Assembly: GCA_004556165.1 (NCBI GenBank)
Contig: SFIR01000005.1
Location: forward strand, 1 to 64,000
Direction: 5' to 3'
Source of the DNA: Clostridiales bacterium
GTDB lineage: Bacteria; Bacillota; Clostridia; Christensenellales; CAG-138
DNA length: 64,000 bases
A program made the translations under genes and the position numbers. The notes beneath the pieces were generated by a model, which did no database searches, was not told the DNA's origin, and saw nothing but the letters and a program-made list of their open reading frames with translations. Shown piece by piece: positions 52,378-61,443 of this stretch; the stretch's first letter is position 1; each line of letters opens with the position of its first letter.

Positions 52378-53667
52378 TTATTGCAGAGGATCTTCTTCGT
52401 TGAGAACTACATGTGAAGAAGCGTTCTCCTCGGGCGGCGCATCGCTTATTGATTCGTCAGTGTGGCCGCCATATTCGAGCAGCGCCTCAAGCAACGGATA
52501 ACCGAAGCCATGGATATTGCCGACGCAGATAACAACCCTTCCTTTAAGAAGAGGCGCTATGGTGTCGAGAACGGTCTCGGGTTCCACGCGGTCAAGGTCG
52601 ATATACTCCTCAAGGTTGGAGAGCTTATGCTTTTTGTATGCGGCACGGATATAGCCGGTGTTCTGACCCATACCGATCAGAGTCGCATTCGGGATCTTCG
52701 GAAAGAAGTCGGCAACGAACTGCTTTGTTCTGTCCACCCTGTCGGGCCGGCAGTTCATGATTATCAGTGGGTTATCGGCATACGCGCCGTAGCGTTCACG
52801 CACAATATTGTAGATATCAAAACTGGAAGTCGGCTCATTGGCGGCAAATGCATTTGCAAGCACGAATTCATCATCGCCGTGCTTGAGCTCATAGATGCGC
52901 AGAGCACCCGGATCGGGATGAGCCTTCAGCATGCCTTCGAAAGCCACCTCGCGGTCAATCCCGAGCGCGTCGGCAACGGCAAGCGCCACGGAACAGTTGC
53001 GGGGGAAGATCTCATAATCGAATTTTGCAAGGAATTCGGGAGTAATGAGGTTATCGTCCGCTTCAAAGACCTTGGTATTCCTTTCCGCGGCGACCTTATG
53101 AAAATAGTCCCTGAATTCACTGCCCTCACCGCAGCCGGGGATGACTACGATGCCGTTATAGGGAATGGTATCGCCGAACGCCCATGCGATCTGCTCGGTC
53201 GTCGGTCCCATTTCATCAATATGATCCTCAAGCACATTCGTAATGACGGTGATGTTGGCATGGATGATGTTATGCTGATAGATGCGCTGATACTCGGGGC
53301 GAACGGCCATACATTCGCACACGAGCGCATTTGCACCGCAGTTCGCAGCCTTGTCTATGACGCGGATCTGCTCCGAGATGGTGACGCCGTGGGGGCGGCG
53401 GATGACCTCCTCCTCTTCATCGGTATCCCAATACATCATACGGGAGGCGGTGCCCGTAGTCTTTCCGACAGCACGATAGCCTGCAGCCCAGAGCACGGAG
53501 GTGATCAGCCTCGTAGCGGTGGATTTGCCGCGGATACCGTTTACATTGATAGTGAGCTTAAGTTTTTTCAGATTCTTATCGTTGCGCTTTTTCTCGATGA
53601 CGCCTGCAATAAACAGCAGCACCAGCAGAGCAGCGCAGAAGATAAGCAGAAAAACCGGTTTATCCAT
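52378..53667 (-). CDS. pgsB: Poly-gamma-glutamate synthase PgsB/CapB
   Basis: 429 residues. An N-terminal membrane helix (~4-22) is followed by a Mur-ligase-like amide ligase: P-loop VNGIRGKSTATRLITSVL (~42-59), KTTGTASRMMYWDTDEEE, ECMAVRPEYQRIYQHNI, ITNVLEDHIDEMG, and NCRPDRVDRTKQFVADF. It polymerises glutamate through the gamma-carboxyl with ATP. Last ~30 residues are acidic. First gene of pgsB-pgsC-pgsA-ggt. Confidence 0.94.
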   Translation of the reverse strand: MDKPVFLLIFCAALLVLLFIAGVIEKKRNDKNLKKLKLTINVNGIRGKSTATRLITSVLWAAGYRAVGKTTGTASRMMYWDTDEEEEVIRRPHGVTISEQIRVIDKAANCGANALVCECMAVRPEYQRIYQHNIIHANITVITNVLEDHIDEMGPTTEQIAWAFGDTIPYNGIVVIPGCGEGSEFRDYFHKVAAERNTKVFEADDNLITPEFLAKFDYEIFPRNCSVALAVADALGIDREVAFEGMLKAHPDPGALRIYELKHGDDEFVLANAFAANEPTSSFDIYNIVRERYGAYADNPLIIMNCRPDRVDRTKQFVADFFPKIPNATLIGMGQNTGYIRAAYKKHKLSNLEEYIDLDRVEPETVLDTIAPLLKGRVVICVGNIHGFGYPLLEALLEYGGHTDESISDAPPEENASSHVVLNEEDPLQ

Positions 53668-53798
53668 AGAGCTATTTTACCAATTCCTTTCCTGAGAACG
53701 AAGAAAACCATGGTTCCCGACGCTCCCGAATCAAGGGAAATACACCGACACGGGCGCAATCGCCCAATTATCGGAGCATACTATAACAAATATGTCGG

Positions 53799-53827
53799 AT
53801 TATAACATGCTTCAATCAATTTTGCAA
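53799..53827 (-). promoter_or_regulatory. Promoter of the poly-gamma-glutamate operon
   Basis: Leftward TTGCAA (53822-53827), 17-bp spacer, TATAAT (53799-53804), ~130 bp upstream of pgsB. Confidence 0.7.
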
Positions 53828-53884
53828 TACCTTCCGAATAAAATCCGTATGAATTAACAAAACTGACCGATTCCGGCATTATTT

Positions 53885-54643
53885 TCAGCAAAAGCGGTCT
53901 ATCTCTATCATAAGACGGCCCTTTTTCGTAGTTTTAACGGTTTCCCTGAAGATAAACCTTCCTGAGCCCCGAACCGAAACGACATCGCCGCTTTTCAGGG
54001 TCTTGCCTCCGTTTTCGCAGACCCTGCCGTTGATAAAAAGCCTGCGCTGCTCGATGATGGAAGCAACTTCGCTCCGACCGGCTTTCAGAAACTGCGCGGT
54101 TATGCCGTCCACTCTTTCGCTTGCGGAATTTATCTGCTGCCTTTCAAGCCTGTAAAGCTCGCCCTGAGGCGGTTTGTCAACGCGCTCTATCCGTAAATCC
54201 GTGTGCTTGGCGCGGATGAGGTTTTCTTCGATATGGGGCGCAACGCCTTCTGTACAGAAAAGATAGAAGCAATTATCCCTGATGACGATATCTCCCGTCG
54301 TATTCCTGTCTATGCCGAGATTCATTACGGCGCCGAGAATATCGCGGTGGGTGAGGTCATCGGCAAATTTTGCGGAAAGCGGAGTGCCTTTTAGACATAC
54401 GATGGGGAAAGGAAGCATATAGGAACAGTTTGCTTCGCCGCCGAATCTTGCCATGACCCTCTCACAGCCCTCCGTACCTCCGAACAGAGTATATGGAACA
54501 TGAGAAAATTCCTTTTCGGTGCATCGGAAAATATCCTGCTCCATAAGCCCCATGAACGGGGTAAAGCAGGGGACCATACTGCGGTCGGAACGTTCCGCAA
54601 GCTCGATCAGTCTCTTCCTGAAAAGCTCTCTTTCATCCTTCAT
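53885..54643 (-). CDS. ylmH: YlmH-type S4 RNA-binding protein
   Basis: 252 residues. The N-terminal YlmH domain (YTLFGGTEGCERVMARFGGE, DLTHRDILGAVMNLGIDRNT, TGDIVIRDNCFYLFC) precedes a C-terminal S4 domain (RSEVASIIEQRRLFINGRVC, LKSGDVVSVRGSGRFIF). Homologues bind the ribosome in quality control (RqcP2) or sit by division genes. Here it ends an operon with unrelated genes rather than lying in the divIVA cluster. Start overlaps the upstream stop (ATGA). Confidence 0.92.
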   Translation of the reverse strand: MKDERELFRKRLIELAERSDRSMVPCFTPFMGLMEQDIFRCTEKEFSHVPYTLFGGTEGCERVMARFGGEANCSYMLPFPIVCLKGTPLSAKFADDLTHRDILGAVMNLGIDRNTTGDIVIRDNCFYLFCTEGVAPHIEENLIRAKHTDLRIERVDKPPQGELYRLERQQINSASERVDGITAQFLKAGRSEVASIIEQRRLFINGRVCENGGKTLKSGDVVSVRGSGRFIFRETVKTTKKGRLMIEIDRFC

Positions 54644-55818
54644 GACTCATCTGCTATCGTGTAAGTGGCGAGGTCATAGATGACTGTGATATTGCCGTAA
54701 CCGGAGCTTGAATAGGATAGGCAGTTCATTACGATGAGATTGTTATCATAATCGAAATCATAATTATCTATGGTTCCGTAGCCTCCGATGTTAAGAGAGC
54801 TGAACCGGGTATCATTGATAGCAAAAGCATCGCTGACGCGATGATCCGCGCCTGCAAAATAGCGCATATCCTCATAGAGATAACCGACACTTTCTCTGTT
54901 TACCGTTGTTATGCCGAAATAACTGAGCGAACCTCCCAAATCCCATGTCGGGTCGGCAAAGAACCAGCTCCCGTCGTGGAAGAACATCGTCCATTCGTGG
55001 TGGCCGATACCGCCGTCACAGGAAACGGTCAAAGCCTCGATGCCGATATGATTCAATAGGAAAGCATAGGCACGGGCATAGCACCAGCAGACGCCGCGCT
55101 CGCTCGTAAGCGCATCATAGCAATGATTCATGTATTGTGATTCGGAAATAGTACATTCTCCTAAATAGTGATACTGCGAGGGGTAATCATAGATCATCTC
55201 GGTCGTCATGCGCCGATAGAGCACAAGCGCCTTCAGTAACTCATTAGAATCCTTTGCTTCGCCGTTAAGCACAATATCAAGCTTTTCAAGCACAATATCC
55301 TCAAATTCTCCGATCAGGCGGTAATGCTCTTCCGCATCGACATTGTAGCTCCATGAAATACTGTTTTCCGTGATTGTGAGACTGCTGTCATAAACATCTG
55401 CGAAGAATACGGGAAAACAGAGGTCGAGAAGCTCATATATATTGCCGATACCGTCGTCAGCTTCAACGGTAACTCCGGTTTCGTATTTCGCAAAGGCCTC
55501 CATCACGGCAAAATATGCCTCGATATCCGCTTCGGTGAGAACGGGCATTATCGCATCGGGGATGACCGAATAGTCGATGCGGTAGATGTATTCTTCGGGA
55601 GCGGCAGAGGGCTCGGGAGTACCCGTGGGCTCCGGAGTATGCTTCTCGGATGCATCGGCTGTCGGTTCGGGAGTGCCGGAGATCGGCGATTCGGCCGCCG
55701 GAGCTTCCGTAGGTCCCGGTGTGCTGTCCATATTGGAGCATGCGGAAAAGACGCAGCAGGAAAGGATAAAGAGTGCGGCAAGGCAAAGGGATACGGTTTT
55801 TTTCATTCGCTTATTCAT
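54640..55818 (-). CDS. Lipoprotein with transglutaminase-like protease domain
   Basis: 392 residues. Lipoprotein signal (LAALFILSCCVFSACS, lipid Cys ~27) and a Pro-Thr-Glu-Ser-rich linker (~30-75) place it outside the membrane. The transglutaminase-like core shows Cys in SERGVCWCYARAYAFLLN, His in GIGHHEWTMFF and Asp in ADPTWDLGG, the standard Cys-His-Asp triad. Such lipoproteins are cysteine proteases or amidases of unknown substrate. The PTEPT-type linker resembles those of other clostridial surface proteins. Confidence 0.85.
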   Translation of the reverse strand: MNKRMKKTVSLCLAALFILSCCVFSACSNMDSTPGPTEAPAAESPISGTPEPTADASEKHTPEPTGTPEPSAAPEEYIYRIDYSVIPDAIMPVLTEADIEAYFAVMEAFAKYETGVTVEADDGIGNIYELLDLCFPVFFADVYDSSLTITENSISWSYNVDAEEHYRLIGEFEDIVLEKLDIVLNGEAKDSNELLKALVLYRRMTTEMIYDYPSQYHYLGECTISESQYMNHCYDALTSERGVCWCYARAYAFLLNHIGIEALTVSCDGGIGHHEWTMFFHDGSWFFADPTWDLGGSLSYFGITTVNRESVGYLYEDMRYFAGADHRVSDAFAINDTRFSSLNIGGYGTIDNYDFDYDNNLIVMNCLSYSSSGYGNITVIYDLATYTIADES

Positions 55819-56547
55819 TTAGTCCTCATCTTCAAGAAGGCACCACTGTATTATATCATCCGAAACGGCAAGGCCGAGCTTCGACTGCATACTGAGCGAT
55901 GCATCGTTGGTTAAATAGACCTGACCGTAGGGCATCCAGCCGCGGTCAAGCTGATAGTTCTGAATGTAGTTTTCAAGCTCGGTACCTATTCCCATGCGCC
56001 GAAACTCAGGGAAAACTTCGAGCATGCCTGTGCTTCCTTCCTCATGAAAACCGATGAACCCGGCAAGAACTCCGTCCTTTTCCGCACCGAAGATTTGGCA
56101 GCTGCGTATCTTCTCGCGAATATGCTCGAGATCATGCGCCATTGCGTAATGCTCCAAAACGATTTCGGCCTCATCAAGCCGCAGCGGACGGATAGTCACG
56201 CTGCCGCTGAGGGGGATTTTTTCACGGGAGGCAAGGCAGTACTGCCTGCACGGCGGATCAATGGTGAAATCGGGATAACGAAGCTTAATCGCTTCAACGG
56301 CGAATTTGCCGTGCCCGATACAGCAATAGATCTCCTCATCGGCGAAATCGAGCGCGTCAAGACCCGATTCGGTATCCGAGCACCAGAGCATGAAGTCGCC
56401 GCATTTGTGCTTCAGAAGTACTGCTTTTTCATTTGCGAAGCAGAGCCTTTCGACATTTCCGCGAACGAAAGCCTCCTGCATATCGACGGTAAGCACTCCG
56501 CTCCTCCGCAGAATGCTGAGCGCATAGTTGTTATCAAATTCTTTCAA
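55819..56547 (-). CDS. GNAT family N-acetyltransferase
   Basis: About 242 residues from a TTG at 56547 behind AAGGAAAAAGC; a TTG at 56583 overlapping the M20 gene is possible. The N-terminal half (CFANEKAVLLKHKCGDFMLW, CIGHGKFAVEAIK) is not recognised. The C-terminal half is a GNAT fold (SVTIRPLRLDEAEIVLEHYA, GVLAGFIGFHEEGSTGMLEV, FPEFRRMGIGTELENYI, SMQSKLGLAV). Substrate unknown. Adjacent to the lipoprotein gene with no gap. Confidence 0.78.
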   Translation of the reverse strand: MKEFDNNYALSILRRSGVLTVDMQEAFVRGNVERLCFANEKAVLLKHKCGDFMLWCSDTESGLDALDFADEEIYCCIGHGKFAVEAIKLRYPDFTIDPPCRQYCLASREKIPLSGSVTIRPLRLDEAEIVLEHYAMAHDLEHIREKIRSCQIFGAEKDGVLAGFIGFHEEGSTGMLEVFPEFRRMGIGTELENYIQNYQLDRGWMPYGQVYLTNDASLSMQSKLGLAVSDDIIQWCLLEDED

Positions 56548-56572
56548 AGCTTTTTCCTTAAAATATTTCCTG

Positions 56573-57688
56573 CTATTTTGCAAGCTCGCGGAAGAACTCT
56601 ACGGCTTCTCCGATGATTTCATCCGGGAAATCGAATTCGGCGGTGTGAAGCCCTGCGTGCTCCTCGCCGCTTCCGATGTCAAAGATGGCGCCCTTTGTCA
56701 GCTTGGTATAGTAACCGAAATCCTCGCTGCAGCGGAAGGGCTCGTCCGGAACCGCGATGGGTAAGCCGAGCGCATTCGCGGCTTTGCGGACCCTCTCCGC
56801 GCTCTCGGGGTGATTGTATGTCTCGGGGAAGGTATCGCGGTATTCAAGCGAGAGCTCAAGGCCGTATTCCTTTGCATAGCCCTCCGCTTTCTCATTCAGA
56901 GCGGATATGAGCGAATACATCTCGTCCTCATGCGCCGCGCGAACCGTAAGCATCAGAGCGCCCGAGCCTGCGCTCGTTCCGAATGCTTCCTCGCCGACAT
57001 CGACGCGGATAACGGTGCAGATAACGAGCCCCGAATACCTGTCGGGAGCGGTCAGTGAATCAATATCGAGTATCAGCTTGGATATTGCAAATGCGGGATT
57101 TTTGCCGCGCTCGGGCTCGGAAGCATGGGAGGTTTCCCCTTTGAACCTGAAGATAAGTCCCGTGGAAGCAAATCCGGAAATCCCCGGAATCACGATTATC
57201 TCACCGAGCGGGAAGGCAGGCATATTGTGAAACCCGTAAATCTCGTCAATATGCTCCTTTTCTATCAGCTCGCAGCAGACCTTTGCGCCGTCGCCGACCT
57301 CTTCGGCATGCTGAAAGAGGAAGTAAATGTCATTATCCGCACCCTCTTTATCTATGGTATCGGCGAATGCGGCAAGGCAGGCGCTGTGCCCGTCGTGCCC
57401 GCATTTATGCGATACGCCCGGGGTTTTGCTGCGGTACGGCAGGCAGGAGCCGCTCTCATCTATCGGCAGAGCATCGAAATCCGCACGGAAGGCGATACGC
57501 TTTTTAGGCGCTTTTGCGCGGTAGACAGCATAGAACCATGCGCCCATATCGCAGACTTTGAGGGATGTGCGTGTGCGGAGGTAGTCCATGAGGATGGCTT
57601 TTGTATTATATTCCATATTCGATAATTCAGCCTCGCTGTGCAGCCTGCGGCGCAGAGCGATTGCGGAAAGCAGTCTTTCGCTGTTCAT
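56573..57688 (-). CDS. M20-family amidohydrolase
   Basis: 371 residues with the M20D dinuclear metal site: FRADFDALPIDE, SHKCGHDGHSACLAAF, QHAEEVGDGAKV, GFHNMPAFPLGEI, and a late His in HAGLHTAEFDFP. The dimerisation insert (FRFKGETSHASEPERGKNPA) is present. This group includes N-acyl amino acid and hippurate hydrolases. Four-base overlap with the methyltransferase upstream. Confidence 0.92.
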   Translation of the reverse strand: MNSERLLSAIALRRRLHSEAELSNMEYNTKAILMDYLRTRTSLKVCDMGAWFYAVYRAKAPKKRIAFRADFDALPIDESGSCLPYRSKTPGVSHKCGHDGHSACLAAFADTIDKEGADNDIYFLFQHAEEVGDGAKVCCELIEKEHIDEIYGFHNMPAFPLGEIIVIPGISGFASTGLIFRFKGETSHASEPERGKNPAFAISKLILDIDSLTAPDRYSGLVICTVIRVDVGEEAFGTSAGSGALMLTVRAAHEDEMYSLISALNEKAEGYAKEYGLELSLEYRDTFPETYNHPESAERVRKAANALGLPIAVPDEPFRCSEDFGYYTKLTKGAIFDIGSGEEHAGLHTAEFDFPDEIIGEAVEFFRELAK

Positions 57689-58845
57689 TTCCTTTTCCTT
57701 TCAATCAATAGTTTATGCAGCGTCTGCTCGGTATTAAGAATTCCGAGAAGCTCTTCGGCATCCATGAGCGCCTTTTGACGGGTGCTTTCCGGTATCAAAG
57801 CCTTTTTTGCCCGAATAAGGATGTTTTTCGGGGTGTGGCTTAGGTCGACGAACTCCATGAGCTGTGTTTTATACGAGCAGTAGGTGAGCATTTTTGCGCG
57901 TATGCCGTCGGTGAAAAGCGAAGCAGCTCGCTCGCGGAGTATGCCGCTGTCGTTCAGTACGCTCATTTTCCCGAAGTCGGCATTGGTATTCAGTTCATGC
58001 TGGCAGCAGGGTACGGACAGGATGAAGCGAACGCCGCGCACGATGGCATTGTAGAGGGCATAATCCGTTGCGGTATCGCAGGCATGAAGGGAGATCATCA
58101 TGTCAACGGGTTCACTCATGTCGTATTTCGCTATATCTCCTGCGATGAAATTAAGCTTATCATAGCCGTATTTCTCCGCAAGCCCGTTGCAGAAGGCGAT
58201 AACATCCTCCTTGAGGTCAAGCCCCGTCATGCGCACGGGGATATGCTTTATTTCGGAGAAATAGTAGTAAACGATGAAAGTGAGGTACGATTTACCGCAG
58301 CCGAAGTCGATGATATTAAACTCCTTATCGCCGAGGTTTTCATCGCGTATACAGTCGTCGATACATTCAAGAAAGCGGTTGATCTGCTTGAATTTATCAT
58401 ACATATCCTTACGGACGGCCCCTGAAGGGGTCATGACGCCCATATCCACGAGGGGCGGAACGACGGTATTATCCGGAAGAAGATAATTTTTGCTGCGATT
58501 CTGATCGGTCTGCGCTTTCGGTGCAGCCGCAGCCTTATGCCTGCCGGTCATAAGCCTACCCTTTTTTGAGAGCTTGGCCGTATATTCGGAAATCCTGCTC
58601 CATGCATTTATCTGTGTGAAATCGGAAAAACAGCTTTCTATCTCGTCTGCCGCTTCATTTACGGCGATACGCAAATGAAAAGCCTGTTTATCGGTCAGCT
58701 TTTCAATGAAAAAATCGCCCTCATTTTCGAGCAGGCTAAAGCTAACCCTCCTGTACGGGAGAGAGGAGCTGCGCTTGCCGCTGAGAACGAATTTATATGC
58801 GCCCTCGGAGAGAGTCGATTTTATGAATTCGCTTATACTTTCCAT
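57685..58845 (-). CDS. SAM-dependent methyltransferase (Methyltransf_32-like)
   Basis: 386 residues. A ~140-residue N-terminal region precedes a class I methyltransferase fold: FNIIDFGCGKSYLTFIVYYY as motif I (~197-216), TGLDLKEDVIAFCNGLAEKY, FIAGDIAKYDMSEPVDMMIS, LHACDTATDYALYNAI and SVPCCQHELN. The CDTATD and PCCQHE pattern is characteristic of a family related to eukaryotic METTL25/RRNAD1, predicted to act on RNA or protein. Substrate unknown. Confidence 0.82.
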   Translation of the reverse strand: MESISEFIKSTLSEGAYKFVLSGKRSSSLPYRRVSFSLLENEGDFFIEKLTDKQAFHLRIAVNEAADEIESCFSDFTQINAWSRISEYTAKLSKKGRLMTGRHKAAAAPKAQTDQNRSKNYLLPDNTVVPPLVDMGVMTPSGAVRKDMYDKFKQINRFLECIDDCIRDENLGDKEFNIIDFGCGKSYLTFIVYYYFSEIKHIPVRMTGLDLKEDVIAFCNGLAEKYGYDKLNFIAGDIAKYDMSEPVDMMISLHACDTATDYALYNAIVRGVRFILSVPCCQHELNTNADFGKMSVLNDSGILRERAASLFTDGIRAKMLTYCSYKTQLMEFVDLSHTPKNILIRAKKALIPESTRQKALMDAEELLGILNTEQTLHKLLIERKRK

Positions 58846-58863
58846 GCTTTTTCTGCTCGGAGC

Positions 58864-59646
58864 TCATTTCTTCCCCTGCTGCTTCAGCCATATCTTCATA
58901 ACGAGCCTATGGGGCAGCAGCTTTGTCAGTAGGACCTGCGCTTTTATCGAAAAATCAGGCACACAGACATCCTTCTTTTCCCTATACATATCGCGAATAG
59001 CGGTCTTAACGATGTATTCCGCAGTGAAGAGCTTATTAAAATAGGTAATCTCCGTCCTGCCGCCGGGCTCCGCACGGTCGAAAAACTCCGTCTTTACCCA
59101 ACCGGGGCAGACAGCCATAACGTGAATACCCGTATGCCGAAGCTCCGCGCCGAGCGCACGGGTAAAGCTCAAAACAAAAGCCTTGCTCGCCGCATAAACG
59201 TTTAGATACGGTACGGGCTGGAATGCGGATAGGGAATCGAGCTCAACGATATGTGAGCCCCTTGCCATATACGGCACGGTGAGCTGCGTTATGCGCACGA
59301 GCGCCTTGCAGTTGAGGTCGATCATGCCGTTCACGTCCTCGGGAGAAGTATCCATGGTGCTGAAGAATTTGCCGTAGCCGCTGGCATTAAGGAGCAGCGA
59401 TACCTCAGGCTTTGCTTCTTCAAGAGCCTTTCTGAATTCGTCAAGGCTTTCCTCCTTTGTGAGGTCGAGCGAGAATACCCGGCAGGGAACGGGAAGGGAA
59501 CGTGCCAGCTCTTCAAGCCTGTCCCTGCGCCTTGCGATTAGCCAGAGCTCATCAAAAATCTCGCCTTTGGGGTTATTAAGACATATCTGTTTGGCAAATT
59601 CCATGCCCATTCCGGAGCTTGCGCCGGTGATAACGGCAATACCCAT
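58864..59646 (-). CDS. Short-chain dehydrogenase/reductase
   Basis: 260 residues of the classical SDR type: cofactor motif ITGASSGMGMEFAKQI, Asn in LLNASGYGKF, catalytic Ser in VELDSLSAFQP, Tyr and Lys in YAASKAFVLSFTRALGAEL, and PGWVKTEFF. The C-terminal tail is basic and hydrophobic (HRLVMKIWLKQQGKK) and may touch the membrane. Substrate unknown. Confidence 0.9.
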   Translation of the reverse strand: MGIAVITGASSGMGMEFAKQICLNNPKGEIFDELWLIARRRDRLEELARSLPVPCRVFSLDLTKEESLDEFRKALEEAKPEVSLLLNASGYGKFFSTMDTSPEDVNGMIDLNCKALVRITQLTVPYMARGSHIVELDSLSAFQPVPYLNVYAASKAFVLSFTRALGAELRHTGIHVMAVCPGWVKTEFFDRAEPGGRTEITYFNKLFTAEYIVKTAIRDMYREKKDVCVPDFSIKAQVLLTKLLPHRLVMKIWLKQQGKK

Positions 59647-59703
59647 TATACTTCCTTTCTGCTGTCGTATTCTTGGGAAAAGGAAAAGGAAACCGAGTTC
59701 CCG

Positions 59704-60264
59704 TCATTTGAATACTTCTAAGCGGTTAACAGGGTAAACGCGGAACCTGATCTCCCCGATAATATCGGAATAGCCGCAGACGTAGTCTGCGACGGAATAA
59801 ATCTCTTCACGGGAATCGGGCAGAAGCAGAAGCTCCTTTTCTCCGAGCCTGAGCTCACATTCGATATCCGAAGGGAAGAATGAAGCATAGCCGCTCTCAT
59901 CAAGCAATATGCCGTCAATATAAATCCTTCCGCCTGTTACGGATACTCTTTCACCCGGAAGCGCAGCGATGCGGCCCGCGCATTTTATCGCTCTGTCGGC
60001 CTCATAAGCTTCATAGACCAAAAGATCGCCTCTTTCATAATCGGCAAACATCCTTCCGATCCTGTCGGCAAATATAAGCTCGCCCTTTTCAAGCTCGCTG
60101 ACCGTCTTTTCGGATACGGTAAACGGCTTCATCAGCACAAAAGCGATGAGAAGGAGCAACAGTATAACGCCGATTACGACTATGACCGCGCGGAGTATGC
60201 GTCTCCTGAACGAGCTGGATTTATCAAGCCTTTTATTGGTGAATTGTTCGTTGGGCTGGGGCAT
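59704..60264 (-). CDS. Signal peptidase I paralogue lacking catalytic residues
   Basis: 186 residues: a basic N-terminus, one membrane helix (~24-45), then an S26-like beta domain (GELIFADRIGRMFADYERGD, LLVYEAYEADRAIKCAGRIA, ALPGERVSVTGGRIYIDGIL, LDESGYASFF). The spacing parallels the active paralogue next to it. The nucleophile region GESM is replaced by SEKT and the Lys of FVKRVIAVGGE by Gly in CAGRIAALPGE. It should not cleave signal peptides. It may partner or regulate the neighbouring enzyme, but that is inference. Confidence 0.8.
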   Translation of the reverse strand: MPQPNEQFTNKRLDKSSSFRRRILRAVIVVIGVILLLLLIAFVLMKPFTVSEKTVSELEKGELIFADRIGRMFADYERGDLLVYEAYEADRAIKCAGRIAALPGERVSVTGGRIYIDGILLDESGYASFFPSDIECELRLGEKELLLLPDSREEIYSVADYVCGYSDIIGEIRFRVYPVNRLEVFK

Positions 60265-60290
60265 TTTGTTCCTTTCGGCGGAGTAATGAA

Positions 60291-60995
60291 TTATTTATAC
60301 AGATCGCGGATCGAGGTAAGAGGCCAAATCACGAAATGTGCTTTCCCGATGACCTGATCGAGCGCGATGGGGCCGACATCCGCAGCGCGGCTGTCGTGGG
60401 AGTAGTTGCGGTTATCGCCCATGACGAATACATAGCCGTAGGGGACGGTGTAGCTTCCGTTCACGGAGCCTTCACAGTTTATGAGGATGTTGATTCTCCC
60501 GTACCAGTCGCCTGCATATTCGGATTCATCTATCCTTTCACCGTTCACTTCCACATATCCGTTTGCGATGCTGACCGTTTCGCCGCCAACGGCGATAACG
60601 CGTTTAACGAAGCGTTCATTGCGATCGGGGAAATGCACGATAACGATGTCACCGCGCTTCGGCTCGGTAAACCAGTAGCTCACCTTTTCAACGAAAACCC
60701 GTTCATTGTCGATGAGCGTCGATACCATTGATTCACCGTCCACATAGGTGGGCTCGGCAATGAAAAAGCGTATCATGAGCAGTGCCAGTACAAGGCACAA
60801 AAGCTTCAGAAAGAAATGCGCATACGATGCACGATTGTATGCACGGTCATTGCCGTGCAGCTTTTCGCTCGCGCTGCGAAAACGCGAAAGCTGCTGCTTC
60901 GTCAGCACGACCTCATTCCGGGGCAGCCTTCTGCGTTCGCCGTCCTCGTCGATTCCGTCATATATGGGTTCAACTTCATAGATCTTATCAGCCAA
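60291..60995 (-). CDS. lepB: Signal peptidase I
   Basis: 234 residues with a TTG start behind GGAG. A ~58-residue charged cytosolic N-terminus, one membrane helix (~59-79), then catalytic Ser89 (VDGESMVSTL) and Lys131 (ERFVKRVIAVGGETVSI), and MGDNRNYSHDSR near the C-terminus. It removes signal peptides on the outer face of the membrane; substrates in the window include the two S8 proteases. It lies 26 bp upstream of a catalytically altered paralogue. Confidence 0.95.
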   Translation of the reverse strand: MADKIYEVEPIYDGIDEDGERRRLPRNEVVLTKQQLSRFRSASEKLHGNDRAYNRASYAHFFLKLLCLVLALLMIRFFIAEPTYVDGESMVSTLIDNERVFVEKVSYWFTEPKRGDIVIVHFPDRNERFVKRVIAVGGETVSIANGYVEVNGERIDESEYAGDWYGRINILINCEGSVNGSYTVPYGYVFVMGDNRNYSHDSRAADVGPIALDQVIGKAHFVIWPLTSIRDLYK

Positions 60996-61006
60996 AATAA
61001 GTACTC

Positions 61007-61213
61007 CTAATCATCCGCAGGTTCTTTGTGAGCATCAAGAATTTTCTTTGCAGATCGAAGGAAATCGCATCTGTCGAGCATTACCACATGTCCGCATTTG
61101 CAGCATCTGAGCTTGATATCCGCACCGCTGCGGATGATCTCCCATTCATTGCCGCCGCAGGCATGCGCTTTTCTCATAGCCACATGATCGCCGAGCGAAA
61201 AGGTTTCTATCAT
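61007..61213 (-). CDS. DUF951 small zinc-ribbon-like protein
   Basis: 68 residues: SLGDHVAMRKAHACGGNEWE, IIRSGADIKLRCCKCGHVVM, LDRCDFLRS. The pattern matches DUF951, a short conserved Firmicute protein of unknown role with Cys positions that could bind zinc. It leads the operon that runs to ylmH. Confidence 0.9.
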   Translation of the reverse strand: MIETFSLGDHVAMRKAHACGGNEWEIIRSGADIKLRCCKCGHVVMLDRCDFLRSAKKILDAHKEPADD

Positions 61214-61272
61214 TCCTGTTGCCGTTCTACCGTATAAACACGGATTCCCTTCATCGAAATATGCTCATTTTT

Positions 61273-61278
61273 ATTATA
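61273..61278 (-). promoter_or_regulatory. Extended -10 promoter for the DUF951-ylmH operon
   Basis: Leftward TGGTATAAT (TATAAT at 61273-61278) with only a weak -35 (TTCCAT) 17 bp upstream. Confidence 0.55.
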
Positions 61279-61384
61279 CCACAGCAAGACTGTAAATGGA
61301 AGTACTTATAACCTCAAGGACTATTATTTGCAGAAAACTGCGTAAAAACCAGCGGAACATGCGCTTGCGGGGGATGGCGGAATA

Positions 61385-61416
61385 TAAAATTAAAGGACAC
61401 CTTTTGAGTGCCCTTT
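61385..61416 (-). terminator. Terminator after F420-ligase-like gene
   Basis: AAAGGGCAC/GTGTCCTTT stem, leftward followed by AATTTTATATT. Confidence 0.7.
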
Positions 61417-61443
61417 AATATCATTGCATATTGCTTTATTAGA

